From contig JAFDWA010000002.1 in assembly GCA_018268735.1 (NCBI GenBank), positions 1 through 21,257 of the forward strand: a stretch of 21,257 nucleotides of DNA. Direction: 5' to 3'. Of this stretch, positions 1-7,549 are shown one piece after another. Within the stretch, counting starts at the first letter, position 1; each line of letters starts with the position of its first letter. The translations under genes and the position numbers were made by a program. Under the pieces are notes generated by a model. The model was not told the origin of the DNA and did no database searches. It worked only from the letters and a program-made list of their open reading frames with translations. This DNA is from Actinomycetota bacterium. GTDB taxonomy: Bacteria; Actinomycetota; Acidimicrobiia; Acidimicrobiales; Microtrichaceae.

Positions 1-73
1 GACGTCGGGCGCACTCGAGTCCGATCCCACTGCCGCCCCCGGTGATCAGCGCTGCCGTGCCATCGAGTTGCAT
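1..73 (-). CDS. Short-chain dehydrogenase/reductase (SDR), N-terminal fragment
   Basis: Only the first 24 codons are inside the window; the gene runs off the left edge. The minus strand reads from an ATG at 73 to a protein beginning MQLDGTAALITGG, followed by GSGIG. This is the TGxxxGxG dinucleotide-binding turn (residues 11-18) after the first beta strand of a Rossmann fold, the hallmark of classical SDR enzymes that oxidise or reduce alcohols and ketones with NAD(P). A purine-rich GGCGAG lies directly before the ATG and an AGGGGG stretch slightly further upstream. The substrate cannot be judged from this piece. A TACGGT -10-like box on the minus strand at 106-111 could serve it. The SDR family call is safe; the specific enzyme is unknown. 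Confidence 0.85.
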   Translation of the reverse strand, partial: MQLDGTAALITGGGSGIGLECARR

Positions 74-141
74 CTCGCCGGAGCCCCCTTCGGTCGTGGT
101 GGCCCACCGTAGCGAACACCTGGGTGCATCCGGTTCGCCGC

Positions 142-190
142 CGGACGCGTCGGTGGGGTGGGACCAGGTCCCACCCCACCGACGCGTCCG
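142..190. terminator. Perfect 24-bp inverted repeat, likely terminator
   Basis: Bases 142-165 and 167-190 are exact reverse complements separated by a single base, so 49 bases form a near-perfect palindrome. It lies 33 bases after the stop of the glycine-rich lipoprotein gene and upstream of the SDR gene, both on the minus strand. The position fits an intrinsic terminator insulating the SDR gene. No clear U-tract follows, which is common in high-GC actinobacteria. A dispersed palindromic repeat is an alternative. Confidence 0.65.
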
Positions 191-222
191 CAGCAGCGCG
201 CTGCGTGAGGACGTCGTGGCGC

Positions 223-1872
223 TCAGCCGTTCAGCACCGTGAGGACCACACCGGTCGAGCCGGTCGAACCGCCGGTGCCACCAGCACCGCCGACCCCGCC
301 GGCGAACGACGGCGTCCCGGCCACTGCGCTCCCGGCGTCGCTCAGCACGCCGATGGCGGCACCGCCGCCACCACCACCGCCGACACCGGACGCTCCGCCG
401 GTCCCACCGGGGCCACCGGCACCGCCGGCGCCGCCCGAGTCGAACCTCGCACCGCCCGGTCCGCCTGCACCGCCGGGCTGACCGGGTGCGCCCGCGCCGC
501 CGGTCCCACCGGTTCCACCGGTTCCGAGGGTGATCTGGACGGCGACGAGCGTCGGGGTCGAACCCTGCAGCCGCAGCGCCACCGACGCCAGTCCGGCGCC
601 GCCCCCTGCACCGCCGACGGCTGCACGGACACCACCGGCACCGCCGCCACCACCGCCGGCGCCTGCGTCGTCGATGTTGCAGTCGTTGCCACCGCCGCCA
701 CCGCCGCCACCGCCGCCGGCACCGTCGACGCCGAGGCCGCCCGCTCCACCGGCGGCGCCGGGCGCGCCGCCCGAACCGGGACCGCCAGGTGCTCCATCAG
801 CACCTCTGGCTCCGGTCGCTCCGTCCTGCGGGTTGTTGCCCGTGAGCTGGCAGATCCCTGGGATCCCGTCGGTGGCAGCCGTCCCGCCGTTCCCACCGAT
901 GCCACCGCTGATCCCGGCACCGGTCGCACCGTTGGCGCCCGGCTGGGCGTCGCAGTTGTTGCAGTAGGTCACCCCGAGGATGGTCTTGCAGCTCGTGTCG
1001 ATTGCGCCGCCCTTGCCGCCGGAGCCACCGGTGTTGCCACCGACACCACCGGCGCCGCCGGCTCCGGAGGTCGTCGTGTTGCACGCACCGCCGGGCTCGG
1101 AGCCGTTGCCGCCGGGGTAGCCGTTCCCGCCGGTGCCGCTCCAGCCACCCTGACCGGTGGCACCGTTGACCCCGGTACCGCCGGTCCCGCCGACGATCGT
1201 GAGCGAGTCGAGGGTGAGCGCCGAGGTCGAGTTCCGGACGTACGCCGTGTAGCTGACCTGACCGGCGGGTGCCGCGGTGCCGACGAGTCGGAGGTCGGCG
1301 ACCTTCGTGGCTGCGGTGATCCCGTCGGCCAGCATCGCGACCGGGCCGCCGACGGTCGGGTCGACGCTCGCGTTGACGGTCGCCACCGTCGTGCCGGTCG
1401 CGGTGACGCCGCGTTGCCAGTTCTGTCCGAACCCTCCTCGGATCTCCAACCCGGCGACGACGCTGAACTTCGCGTACGTGCCGCCGGCGACGTACACCGA
1501 CGGCAGGTTCTGGGCCGCGGCGCGTGCCTCGCCGGTGTCGATGGACGCGCACGGTCCGTCGATCGCCCCGCAGGTCGAGGTGTCGTGGCCCGTCGTGGAG
1601 CTCACGAACACGGCGGTGTCGATCACGCCGTCGATGCCGTCGCAGTTCGAGTCGATGCCGTCGCCGACCGGATCGGCCGCACCCGGATGGATCGTCGCGT
1701 CGTTGTCGTTGCAGTCCGACAGCGTGTTGTAGCCGTCGTGGTCGTTGTCGACCGGCGGCGCTGTCGTCGATGTCGTGGTCGTGGTGCCACCCGGATCGGT
1801 CGGCGGTGTGCACGCACCCGCGACCAGGACGGCGCAGCCGAGCACCGCAAGCACCAGGAATCGTCTGCCCAT
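223..1872 (-). CDS. MopE-motif lipoprotein with long glycine-rich (PGRS/collagen-like) tail
   Basis: The protein is 549 aa and probably surface anchored. Residues 1-21 form a lipoprotein signal peptide ending LVAGAC (lipidated Cys21), followed by a Thr/Pro linker. Residues about 41-81 carry the Asp-rich motif DNDHDGYNTLSDCNDND, then NCDG, as in MopE-like putative metal-binding proteins. Residues about 88-235 look like a short parallel beta-helix (PSVYVAGGTY, LTLDSLTIVGG). From about 238 to the end it is over half glycine, in GGAGG and Gly-X-Y runs with a few Cys-containing breaks. An ATG at 1872 is preferred over the in-frame GTG at 1896 because AAGGGGGAG sits 6 bases before it. The tail resembles mycobacterial PE_PGRS repeats but there is no PE domain. 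Function is unknown; calcium or copper binding and a polyglycine-II fibre are inferences. The antisense strand is also open, a by-product of GC-rich codons. Confidence 0.85.
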   Translation of the reverse strand: MGRRFLVLAVLGCAVLVAGACTPPTDPGGTTTTTSTTAPPVDNDHDGYNTLSDCNDNDATIHPGAADPVGDGIDSNCDGIDGVIDTAVFVSSTTGHDTSTCGAIDGPCASIDTGEARAAAQNLPSVYVAGGTYAKFSVVAGLEIRGGFGQNWQRGVTATGTTVATVNASVDPTVGGPVAMLADGITAATKVADLRLVGTAAPAGQVSYTAYVRNSTSALTLDSLTIVGGTGGTGVNGATGQGGWSGTGGNGYPGGNGSEPGGACNTTTSGAGGAGGVGGNTGGSGGKGGAIDTSCKTILGVTYCNNCDAQPGANGATGAGISGGIGGNGGTAATDGIPGICQLTGNNPQDGATGARGADGAPGGPGSGGAPGAAGGAGGLGVDGAGGGGGGGGGGNDCNIDDAGAGGGGGGAGGVRAAVGGAGGGAGLASVALRLQGSTPTLVAVQITLGTGGTGGTGGAGAPGQPGGAGGPGGARFDSGGAGGAGGPGGTGGASGVGGGGGGGAAIGVLSDAGSAVAGTPSFAGGVGGAGGTGGSTGSTGVVLTVLNG

Positions 1873-1941
1873 GTCGATCTCCCCCTTGTCCCCCACCGAC
1901 CGTCAGAGCGGCCAGGCGATCCGCATCGCCATGCAGACCGC

Positions 1942-1963
1942 TTCAAGGAACCACATTCCTGAA
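1942..1963. promoter_or_regulatory. Imperfect palindrome upstream of the glycine-rich lipoprotein gene
   Basis: TTCAAGGAA, five bases, then TTCCTGAA form an inverted repeat with one bulge in the 162-bp gap between the SurE-like gene and the lipoprotein gene. It lies about 70 bases upstream of the lipoprotein start and may be an operator or a small hairpin. No convincing -35/-10 pair was found around it. Evidence is positional only. Confidence 0.25.
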
Positions 1964-2034
1964 CGTCGATCAACCCTTTCCGGTCCGCGCCCCTCCGGCA
2001 ACCGCTTCCCGGGCCGGTGCCGGCAGCGCCGGTC

Positions 2035-2949
2035 TCAGACCCCGATGTCGGACAGCGTCGCCCAGCCCGCAGCGAACCCGGTGACGTCGTCGGTCGGCTT
2101 CGTCGCCGGTTCCGCGGCGCTGCAGTCGACCGGCGTCATCTCCGCCGGCGGGGTCGTCGCCGCCGGCACCTCGAGCACGCCCCGGACCGATCCGGCGCTG
2201 CACGTCGGAACGTTGAGGTTGGCGACTGGAGCCGGCTTCTTGGCGAGCTTGCCGTCGAGGAGATCCGCGCGGTGCTGGTCGATCCACTGCACCGCGAGCT
2301 TCGCCGCGGTCGCATAGTCGGGCTGGGGGGCGAGGCCGGCGGACACGGCCAAGGCCGGGACACCTCGGGTCGCTGCTGCCCGGGCAGCCCCGACCGTTCC
2401 GGAGATCCCGATGAGCGACCCGATGTTCTGACCCATGTTGATGCCGGTCACGACGAGCTGCGGCTTGGCGGAGATCCCGCCGTCGAGGGCCCACGCAACA
2501 GAGTCGGCGGGGAAGCCGCTGACCGCTGTCGCCTCCTCACCGCCGAGCATCGTGGTCGGCGTTGCCGTGACCGGACCGTCGGTCGTCTTGGCGCCGGTTC
2601 CGCTCTGGTTGGCGGCGGGAGCGGACACGATCACCTTGGTCTCGGGCATGGCCTGGAGCGCCTTGACGAGCACGTCGATGCCCTCGGCTCCGACACCGTC
2701 GTCGTTCGAGACGAGGATCGTCAGCTCCTTCGTGGCTGCCGCGGTCGTCGACGTCGACGAGCCCGAGCCGTCGCTGTTCGCCGCGGTCGTGGTGGTCGCC
2801 GCCGAGTCGTCGCCCGAGCTGCACGCCGGGACCAGCGTGAACACGGCCAGCGCCGCCACGAGCGCGATCGACAGCCGCCGTCCACGACGGTGGCTCCAGC
2901 CATGTCCACCACCCTGCTCCACCGTGATGCCCGATCCCGATACGTCCAC
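2035..2949 (-). CDS. surE: Exported SurE-type 5'/3'-nucleotidase (lipoprotein)
   Basis: This 304-aa protein matches SurE, the metal-dependent 5'/3'-nucleotidase (survival protein E), but carries an export signal. Residues 21-43 are RRGRR, a hydrophobic stretch and PAC, so Cys43 is a plausible lipid site, followed by a Ser/Thr linker to about 73. The catalytic domain starts at TILVSNDDG (Asp83 and Asp84, the metal ligands of SurE). It continues with NQSG (Ser116, equivalent to the NRSG serine), TGINMGQN (Asn171), [20 protein letters not shown] and NLNVP. SurE is normally cytoplasmic, so export suggests scavenging of phosphate or nucleosides. The start is a GTG after a GGGGGG tract; GTG codons further in are possible. 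A GC-rich hairpin with one bulge lies just downstream near 2000-2030. The domain is slightly shorter than in E. coli SurE but keeps the core motifs. Confidence 0.88.
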   Translation of the reverse strand: MDVSGSGITVEQGGGHGWSHRRGRRLSIALVAALAVFTLVPACSSGDDSAATTTTAANSDGSGSSTSTTAAATKELTILVSNDDGVGAEGIDVLVKALQAMPETKVIVSAPAANQSGTGAKTTDGPVTATPTTMLGGEEATAVSGFPADSVAWALDGGISAKPQLVVTGINMGQNIGSLIGISGTVGAARAAATRGVPALAVSAGLAPQPDYATAAKLAVQWIDQHRADLLDGKLAKKPAPVANLNVPTCSAGSVRGVLEVPAATTPPAEMTPVDCSAAEPATKPTDDVTGFAAGWATLSDIGV

Positions 2950-2983
2950 CTGACAACCCCCCGGTCCGTCGATCGCCCGACGC

Positions 2984-2989
2984 TACCGT
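2984..2989 (+). promoter_or_regulatory. -10 box of a leaderless promoter for the MBL-fold gene
   Basis: TACCGT lies seven bases before the ATG at 2997 and matches the TANNNT pattern seen before several genes in this window. No ribosome binding site precedes the ATG, which fits a leaderless mRNA. No good -35 hexamer was found, so the call rests on spacing and recurrence. Confidence 0.4.
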
Positions 2990-2996
2990 GCAACGC

Positions 2997-3848
2997 ATGC
3001 TCGTCAGTCTCCTCGGCACCGGTTCGCCGCTCCCCGACCCGCATCGGGCTGGACCCTCCACCCTCGTGCAAGCGGGCGGCTTGAACCTGCTGTTCGACTG
3101 CGGGCGCGGGGTGCTGATGCGACTCGCCGCGGCCGGCGTCGGACCGGCCGGGCTGCACGCCCAGCTCCTGACCCACCTGCACTCGGACCACACCACGGAC
3201 CTCAACGACGTGATCACCACGCGGTGGGTCACGTCGATGGGGCCGGCGCCGCTACCGGTCGTCGGACCGCCGGGCACGCAGGGGTTCGTCGACCGCACGC
3301 TCGACATGCTGCGCGACGACGTCGGCTACCGCATCGCACATCATGCTGACCTGGACCGCGGTCCGGAGATCGATGTGACCGAGGTGTCCGACGGGGCTCT
3401 GGACCTCTCCGCGCTGTCAACGGCTGGCGTCACGGTGATCGCTGCGCCGACGGATCACCGACCCGTCGCCCCGACCGTCGGCTACCGCGTCACCCACGAC
3501 GGTGCGGCGGTGGTCATCGCGGGCGACACCGTCCCCTGTGACGGCCTCGACCGCCTGGTCGACGGAGCGGACGTGTACGTGCAGACCGTCATCCGTGACG
3601 ACGTGATCCGCCAGATCCCGCTGCAACGGCTGCAGGACGTCTGCGACTACCACTCGACGGTGATCCAGGCGGCGCAGACCGCCGAGCGGGCCGGGGTCGG
3701 AACCCTCGTGCTCACCCACATGGTCCCCGCACCGCCACCGGGCGGCGCGCAGGAGTGGATCGACATCGCGTCCGGGTACTTCGGTGGGACGGTGCTCGCC
3801 CCGGATGACCTCACGTCGATCGAGGTGCCGACCGCTACAGCGGGTTGA
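2997..3848 (+). CDS. Metallo-beta-lactamase-fold hydrolase (RNase Z / arylsulfatase-like)
   Basis: This 283-aa protein has the MBL fold of the RNase Z/AtsA branch. It opens [11 protein letters not shown], a first strand and glycine turn typical of these enzymes, then FDCGRG, and the zinc motif THLHSDH (His60, His62, Asp64, His65). Later come AGDT, whose Asp bridges the metals, and VLTHMVP with the last His ligand. Members hydrolyse phosphodiesters, sulfate esters or lactones. A true tRNA 3'-processing role is not assured because the exosite arm of RNase Z is not evident. The ATG at 2997 is chosen over the GTG at 2988 because the -10 box TACCGT would overlap the latter. It is divergent from the surE-like gene, 47 bp away, and its last 14 bases overlap the convergent vapC tail. 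Confidence 0.87.
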   Translation: MLVSLLGTGSPLPDPHRAGPSTLVQAGGLNLLFDCGRGVLMRLAAAGVGPAGLHAQLLTHLHSDHTTDLNDVITTRWVTSMGPAPLPVVGPPGTQGFVDRTLDMLRDDVGYRIAHHADLDRGPEIDVTEVSDGALDLSALSTAGVTVIAAPTDHRPVAPTVGYRVTHDGAAVVIAGDTVPCDGLDRLVDGADVYVQTVIRDDVIRQIPLQRLQDVCDYHSTVIQAAQTAERAGVGTLVLTHMVPAPPPGGAQEWIDIASGYFGGTVLAPDDLTSIEVPTATAG

Positions 3849-4260
3849 TCCAATCCAGTCCAGGGAACCGGCCGAAGTCGTTGTCTGCCGAGCACAGCGT
3901 CGCCCCGTGCTCGATGGCGAGCGCCGCGAGGTGCGCGTCGCTCACCAGGTTGCCGCCGACGCCGGTCGACTCCAGCAGGTGGGTCAGCACGTCGAGGTGG
4001 CGGTCGGTCGGTTCGGGGATGGTGACCGTCGGGTGTTGCCTCCAGCCGGCGACGTGAGCGACGGCGGCGGCGGCCGACAACGGCACCACCAGCACCCGAG
4101 GGTTGGTGGTCAGGCGGATGAACGCCATGAGCACCGCCCAGGGCATGGCGACGATCTCGCCGCTGGACATGACCTCCTCGAACCAGGGGCGTGCCCGCTG
4201 ATGAGCTGGCGCCCGATCGTTGGTCGCATAGAGGAGGAGGTTGACGTCGAGGAGCTTCAC
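3835..4260 (-). CDS. vapC: VapC-family PIN-domain ribonuclease toxin
   Basis: The 141-aa PIN domain begins [12 protein letters not shown], with Asp5 as the first metal ligand. The central [16 protein letters not shown] is typical of the Mycobacterium-type PIN subgroup, in which the usual glutamate is not in the common ELxxG context. The C-terminal acidic site is [10 protein letters not shown] (Asp108) and SADNDF (Asp126, Asp128), with the usual ending GLDWINPL. VapC toxins are Mg-dependent endoribonucleases that cut tRNA or rRNA and slow growth until bound by VapB. The length is normal and the catalytic residues look intact. The start overlaps the stop of the upstream antitoxin by 4 bases, so the pair is translationally coupled. 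Its 3' end runs into the convergent MBL gene. Confidence 0.93.
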   Translation of the reverse strand: MKLLDVNLLLYATNDRAPAHQRARPWFEEVMSSGEIVAMPWAVLMAFIRLTTNPRVLVVPLSAAAAVAHVAGWRQHPTVTIPEPTDRHLDVLTHLLESTGVGGNLVSDAHLAALAIEHGATLCSADNDFGRFPGLDWINPL

Positions 4261-4514
4261 TTGCCGAGCTCGAGCTTGCGGAGGACCTCGTCGTCCTCCA
4301 ACGAACCCGCCAGAGCGAGGGCCTTCGTGAGGTCGAGCCCGGGCCTGATCTCAGACGAGAACGGCTCGACGTGGAACGTGGGATCCGATTCGTCGGTCCG
4401 GAGCCCCCGACGCAGCAGGTCGTTGACCGTCTGCTTGAAGGTCGACTTCGTCTCACGCATCCGACGTTCGATCTGGCGAGCTACGTCCTCGTCCAGCGTC
4501 AAGGTGGTTCGCAC
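4257..4514 (-). CDS. vapB: VapB-type ribbon-helix-helix antitoxin
   Basis: The 85-aa partner of the VapC just downstream. Residues 1-10 (MRTTLTLDED) form the DNA-binding beta strand of a ribbon-helix-helix fold, followed by helices around VARQIERRMRETKSTFKQTV and NDLLRRGLR. The acidic C-terminus ([15 protein letters not shown]) would wrap the toxin. VapB neutralises VapC and, with it, represses the operon. Translation starts at a GTG six bases after a TATGAT -10 box, so the transcript is likely leaderless. The protein resembles small DUF2191-type antitoxins. Its 4-base overlap with vapC supports a functional pair. Confidence 0.9.
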   Translation of the reverse strand: MRTTLTLDEDVARQIERRMRETKSTFKQTVNDLLRRGLRTDESDPTFHVEPFSSEIRPGLDLTKALALAGSLEDDEVLRKLELGK

Positions 4515-4520
4515 CGACGC

Positions 4521-4526
4521 ATCATA
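4521..4526 (-). promoter_or_regulatory. -10 box of the first vapBC operon
   Basis: On the minus strand TATGAT, preceded by TGC (extended -10), lies six bases before the vapB GTG. A CTGGCA hexamer (4 of 6 matches to TTGACA) sits 17 bases upstream. The direct repeat GATGC-TAT-GATGC overlaps the box and may take part in autorepression. This is one of the best promoter matches in the window. Confidence 0.65.
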
Positions 4527-4606
4527 GCATCACCTGAGACCCCTGCCAGCGCCAGCTGCAGCAAATCGTCCCGTCGGAGTTCGTTCCATGCGACGAGACT
4601 GACCGG

Positions 4607-5386
4607 ATGGACCGAACGTCACCCGAGTCGATCGACCTCGCGCCGATCGACGTCGTGCTGCGCGCCGAGGGACTCCGCAAGCGCTTCGAATCGACCCAGG
4701 CCGTCGACGACGTGAGCATCACGATCCGCGCCGGAGAACGGGTCGGAATCGTCGGGCCCAACGGCGCCGGCAAGACCACGACGTTGCTCATGCTCCTCGG
4801 CGCCGTCGAACCCGACGACGGCACGATCGAGCTCGTCGGAGCTCAACTTCCCGACGGCCGCAGCGACGCCATGTCCCGCGTGGGCTTCGCCGCCGGCTAC
4901 CTGCCCCTCCCCAGCGGCCTGACCGTCACCGAGTGCCTCCAGCTGTTCGGCGACCTCTACGGCGTTGCCGACCCGCGCGCCCGGGCAGCAGAGGTCCTCG
5001 ACGAATTGCACATCGGCCGGCTCGCCGATCAGAAGGTGGAGTCGCTGTCGTCAGGTCAGGGCACCCTCGTCGGCTTCGCGAAGGCGGTCATCCACCATCC
5101 CCGACTGGTCGTGCTCGACGAGCCGACCGCGTCACTCGACCCCGACGTGGCGATGCGGGTGCGGGACCGTCTCGAGCACATGAACGCCGAACGCAACGCG
5201 ACCCTGCTCCTCACCAGCCACGACATGCGCGAGGTCGCGGAGCTCACCACCCGTGTGATCTTCCTGCGCCAGGGTCGGATCATCGCCGACGGGCCACCCA
5301 CCGAGGTCGTCGCCGAGCACGGATATGCAGACCTCGAAGCGATGTTCTTGGCCGAGGCCGCCCGACTCCGCGAACAGGAGGTGTGA
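4607..5386 (+). CDS. ABC transporter ATP-binding protein (ABC-2 exporter)
   Basis: The 259-aa nucleotide-binding subunit of a two-gene exporter. It has Walker A GPNGAGKT (50-57), a Q-loop region near 95-101, the signature LSSGQG (147-152), Walker B LVVLDEP (167-173), a D-loop SLD and the switch His205 in LTSHD. The signature differs from canonical LSGGQ by Ser for the first Gly, a change also seen in drug and lipid exporter ATPases. The fold most resembles CcmA/NodI/DrrA-type ATPases. It ends in TGA overlapping the ATG of the permease by one base (TGATG), so the two are co-translated. The substrate is unknown; antibiotics, lipids or polysaccharides are typical of the family. The start is the first ATG after the vapB intergenic gap; no strong ribosome site is visible. 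Confidence 0.92.
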   Translation: MDRTSPESIDLAPIDVVLRAEGLRKRFESTQAVDDVSITIRAGERVGIVGPNGAGKTTTLLMLLGAVEPDDGTIELVGAQLPDGRSDAMSRVGFAAGYLPLPSGLTVTECLQLFGDLYGVADPRARAAEVLDELHIGRLADQKVESLSSGQGTLVGFAKAVIHHPRLVVLDEPTASLDPDVAMRVRDRLEHMNAERNATLLLTSHDMREVAELTTRVIFLRQGRIIADGPPTEVVAEHGYADLEAMFLAEAARLREQEV

Positions 5387-6189
5387 TGCACGCAACCGCC
5401 CCAGCAGCCCCGTCGTCGACCCGCCGCGTCCGTGCGATGGTGCGACGCAGCCTGCTGTCCCAGCACCGCAGCCCGGACTTCTGGTTCCTGTTGCTCGTGC
5501 TGCCGATGGTCGACGGCCTCCTGTTCGGCTCCATCGGCGTCGCGTACGGCGTCGGCGACGGCCCGGTCGTGCTGCTCGTCACCGGAATCCTGCTGTTCCA
5601 CCTCGTCTGGCAGCTCACTCTCGCCGGCTCGTTCGGGCTCCTCGACGAGGTGTGGAGCCGCAACCTCCTGAACCTGATCGCCACGCCGCTGACCGAGCGC
5701 GAGATGCTCGCGAGCTTCGGCGTCGTCGGGTTGCTGCGAACAGCCGTGTCGGTGGTCGTGATCGGCACGGTGGGGGTCGTGTTCTTCGCCGTGTCGCCGA
5801 CGTCGGCCGGTGTGGTCCTCCTGCCGAGCGCGGCGCTGCTGTTGCTTTTCGGGTGGTCCGTCGCGCTGTTCGTCGTCGGGCTCACCCTGCAGTACGGCGA
5901 CCGCGCCGAGGTGTTCTCGTGGGGGACGCTGGTGCTGCTGATGCCGCTGTCGGGCGTGTTCTACCCGGTTGATTCACTGCCGCCGGTGCTGCAAGCCGTG
6001 GCCCGGGCGATCCCGCTGACCCACGTGTTCGACGCGGTGCGCGTCGGCGTCGAGCACCACACCGTGGCCTGGGGTCAGCTCGCGATCGCCGCGGTCGGCA
6101 CTCTGGTCATCGCTGTTGCGGCGTCGTGGTTCCTCGGCCACCAGCTGCGCCGGTTCCGCCGCCACGGATGGATCACCAAGTTCGTGTGA
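5386..6189 (+). CDS. ABC-2 type transporter permease
   Basis: The 267-aa membrane subunit paired with the preceding ATPase. After a basic N-terminus (RRVRAMVRRSLLSQH) there are about six hydrophobic segments, for example WFLLLVLPMVDGLLFGSIGV, VVLLVTGILLFHLVW, AVSVVVIGTVGVVFF, LLLFGWSVALFVVGL, LVLLMPLSGVFYPV and IAAVGTLVIAVAASWFL. The motif SGVFYPVDSLP followed by AIPLTHVFDAVR is typical of NodJ/DrrB-like ABC-2 permeases. The ATG overlaps the ATPase stop by one base, and GGAGGTGTG ahead of it supplies the ribosome site. Substrate unknown. Longer upstream reading in the same frame overlaps the ATPase gene and is not real. Confidence 0.9.
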   Translation: MHATAPAAPSSTRRVRAMVRRSLLSQHRSPDFWFLLLVLPMVDGLLFGSIGVAYGVGDGPVVLLVTGILLFHLVWQLTLAGSFGLLDEVWSRNLLNLIATPLTEREMLASFGVVGLLRTAVSVVVIGTVGVVFFAVSPTSAGVVLLPSAALLLLFGWSVALFVVGLTLQYGDRAEVFSWGTLVLLMPLSGVFYPVDSLPPVLQAVARAIPLTHVFDAVRVGVEHHTVAWGQLAIAAVGTLVIAVAASWFLGHQLRRFRRHGWITKFV

Positions 6190-6292
6190 GCGCCCCGGTC
6201 GCCCGGTCTCACCCGATCGGGGTGTCCCGGAGTGCTCCCCGCGTCCGTAGGATCGGCCCGACCCACACCGACCAGAACCCACGGAGGGCCCC

Positions 6293-6814
6293 ATGGCCAT
6301 CGACACCTTCTACGCGTACCTCGGCGTCTACGACGATCCCGCCGACGCGCTCGCCGACTACGACGCCGTCCACGCGCTGCACACCGAGGCCGGCCTGATC
6401 GACGCCTACGACGCTGCGGTCGTCGAGAAGCGCGACAACGGCAAGGTCAAGATCGTCAAGAAGCACGAGACGCCGACGCGGGTCGGCGGCGTGCTCGGCG
6501 GTGGTGTCGGTCTGGCGACCGGACTCGTCATCGCCCTGTTCCCCGCAGCCGCGATCGGCACAGGACTCCTCGTCGGCACCACCGCGGGCGGCGCCCTGCT
6601 CGGCTCGCTCGCCGGCCACGCTGCGGCCGGTATGAGCCGCAAGGACCTGAAGGAGGCCGGCGAGCAGCTCGACGAGGGCACCGCCGGGCTCGTGGTCGTT
6701 GCGGTCGCGGACATGCAGTCCAAGGTCGAGCACGCGATGAAGAAGGCCCGCAAGGTCGAGGAGAAGCAGCTCAAGGCCGACGCCGCCGCCATCGAGGCCG
6801 ACGCGAAGGACTGA
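6293..6814 (+). CDS. DUF1269-like glycine-zipper membrane protein
   Basis: A 173-aa protein with three parts. Residues 1-60 form an alpha/beta N-terminus (MAIDTFYAYLGVYDDPADAL) with acidic residues. Residues about 62-115 form a Gly/Ala-rich zipper hairpin (VGGVLGGGVGLATGL, then TTAGGALLGSLAGHAAAG) likely to enter a membrane. The rest is a charged helical tail (VEHAMKKARKVEEKQLKADAA). The layout matches DUF1269-type proteins of unknown function found in actinobacteria. GGAGGG sits 6 bases before the ATG, a strong ribosome site, and TAGGAT at 6248-6253 could be its -10 box. It is separated from the ABC genes by about 100 bases and followed by a strong hairpin, so it is probably a single-gene unit. 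Function unknown. Confidence 0.85.
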   Translation: MAIDTFYAYLGVYDDPADALADYDAVHALHTEAGLIDAYDAAVVEKRDNGKVKIVKKHETPTRVGGVLGGGVGLATGLVIALFPAAAIGTGLLVGTTAGGALLGSLAGHAAAGMSRKDLKEAGEQLDEGTAGLVVVAVADMQSKVEHAMKKARKVEEKQLKADAAAIEADAKD

Positions 6815-6828
6815 CCGACCGGAGTGGG

Positions 6829-6860
6829 ACCGGCCGGTCACCACACGGTGATCGGCCGGT
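6829..6860. terminator. Bidirectional terminator hairpin
   Basis: Two 14-base arms (6829-6842 and 6847-6860) pair with one G-U wobble around an ACAC loop. CCCCCTTT follows on the plus strand shortly after. It lies between the stop of the DUF1269-like gene and the stop of the convergent second vapC, and can serve both. Confidence 0.75.
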
Positions 6861-6881
6861 GCGGTCCCCCTTTGGTCCGTG

Positions 6882-7295
6882 TCACACCGCGATGACCTCG
6901 ATCAGGTCGTCGAGGTGGCGGAAGTCATCCAGGTTGCGCGTGACGAGCGGCAGCCCTTCGGCCAGAGCGGTGGCCGCGACGAGGAGGTCGACGGCGCGGG
7001 CACCGCGGGACTTGCGTCCAGACGCGGCGACAGCTGCGAACACCCGGCCGTAGGCACGAGCGGCTTCGGTGGTGAACGGGAGCGGATCGAACGCTGCTTC
7101 GGTCCGCTGCAGGCGATCTTGGCGACGGCCGCGTTCCTCGGCGTCGGCGGTTGCGTGGGGTCCAGCGGCGAGCTCCGCCATCGTGATCGCGCTGATCGCC
7201 ACCTCGGCCGGCAGATCTTCGACACCGAGGTGCTCGAGATCGATGACGACGCTGGTGTCGAGAAGCCCGCGTGCGTGCCGAGGCTCGTCAGCCAC
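6882..7295 (-). CDS. vapC: VapC-family PIN-domain ribonuclease toxin (second locus)
   Basis: The 137-aa PIN domain has the full acidic quartet in context: LLDTSVVIDLE (Asp13), ITMAELAAG (Glu41), AVDLLVAATA (Asp103) and TRNLDDF (Asp123/124). This is the FitB/VapC-type arrangement of a Mg-dependent endoribonuclease toxin. The GTG start at 7295 overlaps the antitoxin stop by 8 bases. The charged MADEPRHARG leader is short and could be trimmed, but no better start exists before the catalytic LLDTS. It belongs to a different subgroup from the VapC at 3835, so the two loci are not a recent duplication. Confidence 0.93.
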   Translation of the reverse strand: MADEPRHARGLLDTSVVIDLEHLGVEDLPAEVAISAITMAELAAGPHATADAEERGRRQDRLQRTEAAFDPLPFTTEAARAYGRVFAAVAASGRKSRGARAVDLLVAATALAEGLPLVTRNLDDFRHLDDLIEVIAV

Positions 7296-7542
7296 GGGGT
7301 TCGATGTCCTGGCTCGCGAGCTCGTCGAGGTCGCGTCGGAACGCCTCGGCGTCGATCGACGGCGCTGACCGGAACGTCTCGATCACTGCTGCGGCGTTGA
7401 CGAAACGCCTCCGTCGCAGCGGAGCGAGCTCTCCAACGGGTTCACCGTTGCTGGTGATCGTGAAGGTGGCTCCGCCGGCAACAGATCGCATGATCCTGCC
7501 GCTGTCGTTGCGGAGCTCCCGCTGGCTGATCTCGGTGCCCAC
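7288..7542 (-). CDS. Phd/YefM-family antitoxin of the second vapBC-type pair
   Basis: An 84-aa antitoxin. The N-terminal VGTEISQRELRNDSGRIMRSV, then GGATFTITSNGEPVGEL, is the Phd/YefM DNA-binding fold. A longer C-terminal tail (SIDAEAFRRDLDEL) would bind the toxin. The GTG at 7542 is preferred over the upstream ATG at 7584: TACGGT, preceded by TGC, ends seven bases before this GTG and would lie inside the longer reading, and family proteins start right before the EISQREL strand. It overlaps vapC by 8 bases. Expected role: neutralises the PIN toxin and represses its own operon through the palindrome overlapping its -10 box. Confidence 0.9.
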   Translation of the reverse strand: MGTEISQRELRNDSGRIMRSVAGGATFTITSNGEPVGELAPLRRRRFVNAAAVIETFRSAPSIDAEAFRRDLDELASQDIEPRG

Positions 7543-7549
7543 GGCAGCC

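Noticed and set aside
124..1962. A 612-codon plus-strand open frame across the glycine-rich gene
   Set aside because: Gly and Ala codons (GGN, GCN) read in antisense give Thr/Ala/Arg-rich text without stops. The minus-strand protein has a signal peptide, a ribosome site and a MopE motif, while the plus frame has no recognisable domain.
2017..3084. A 355-codon plus-strand frame
   Set aside because: It is Arg-rich shadow text opposite the SurE-like gene, which is clearly identified.
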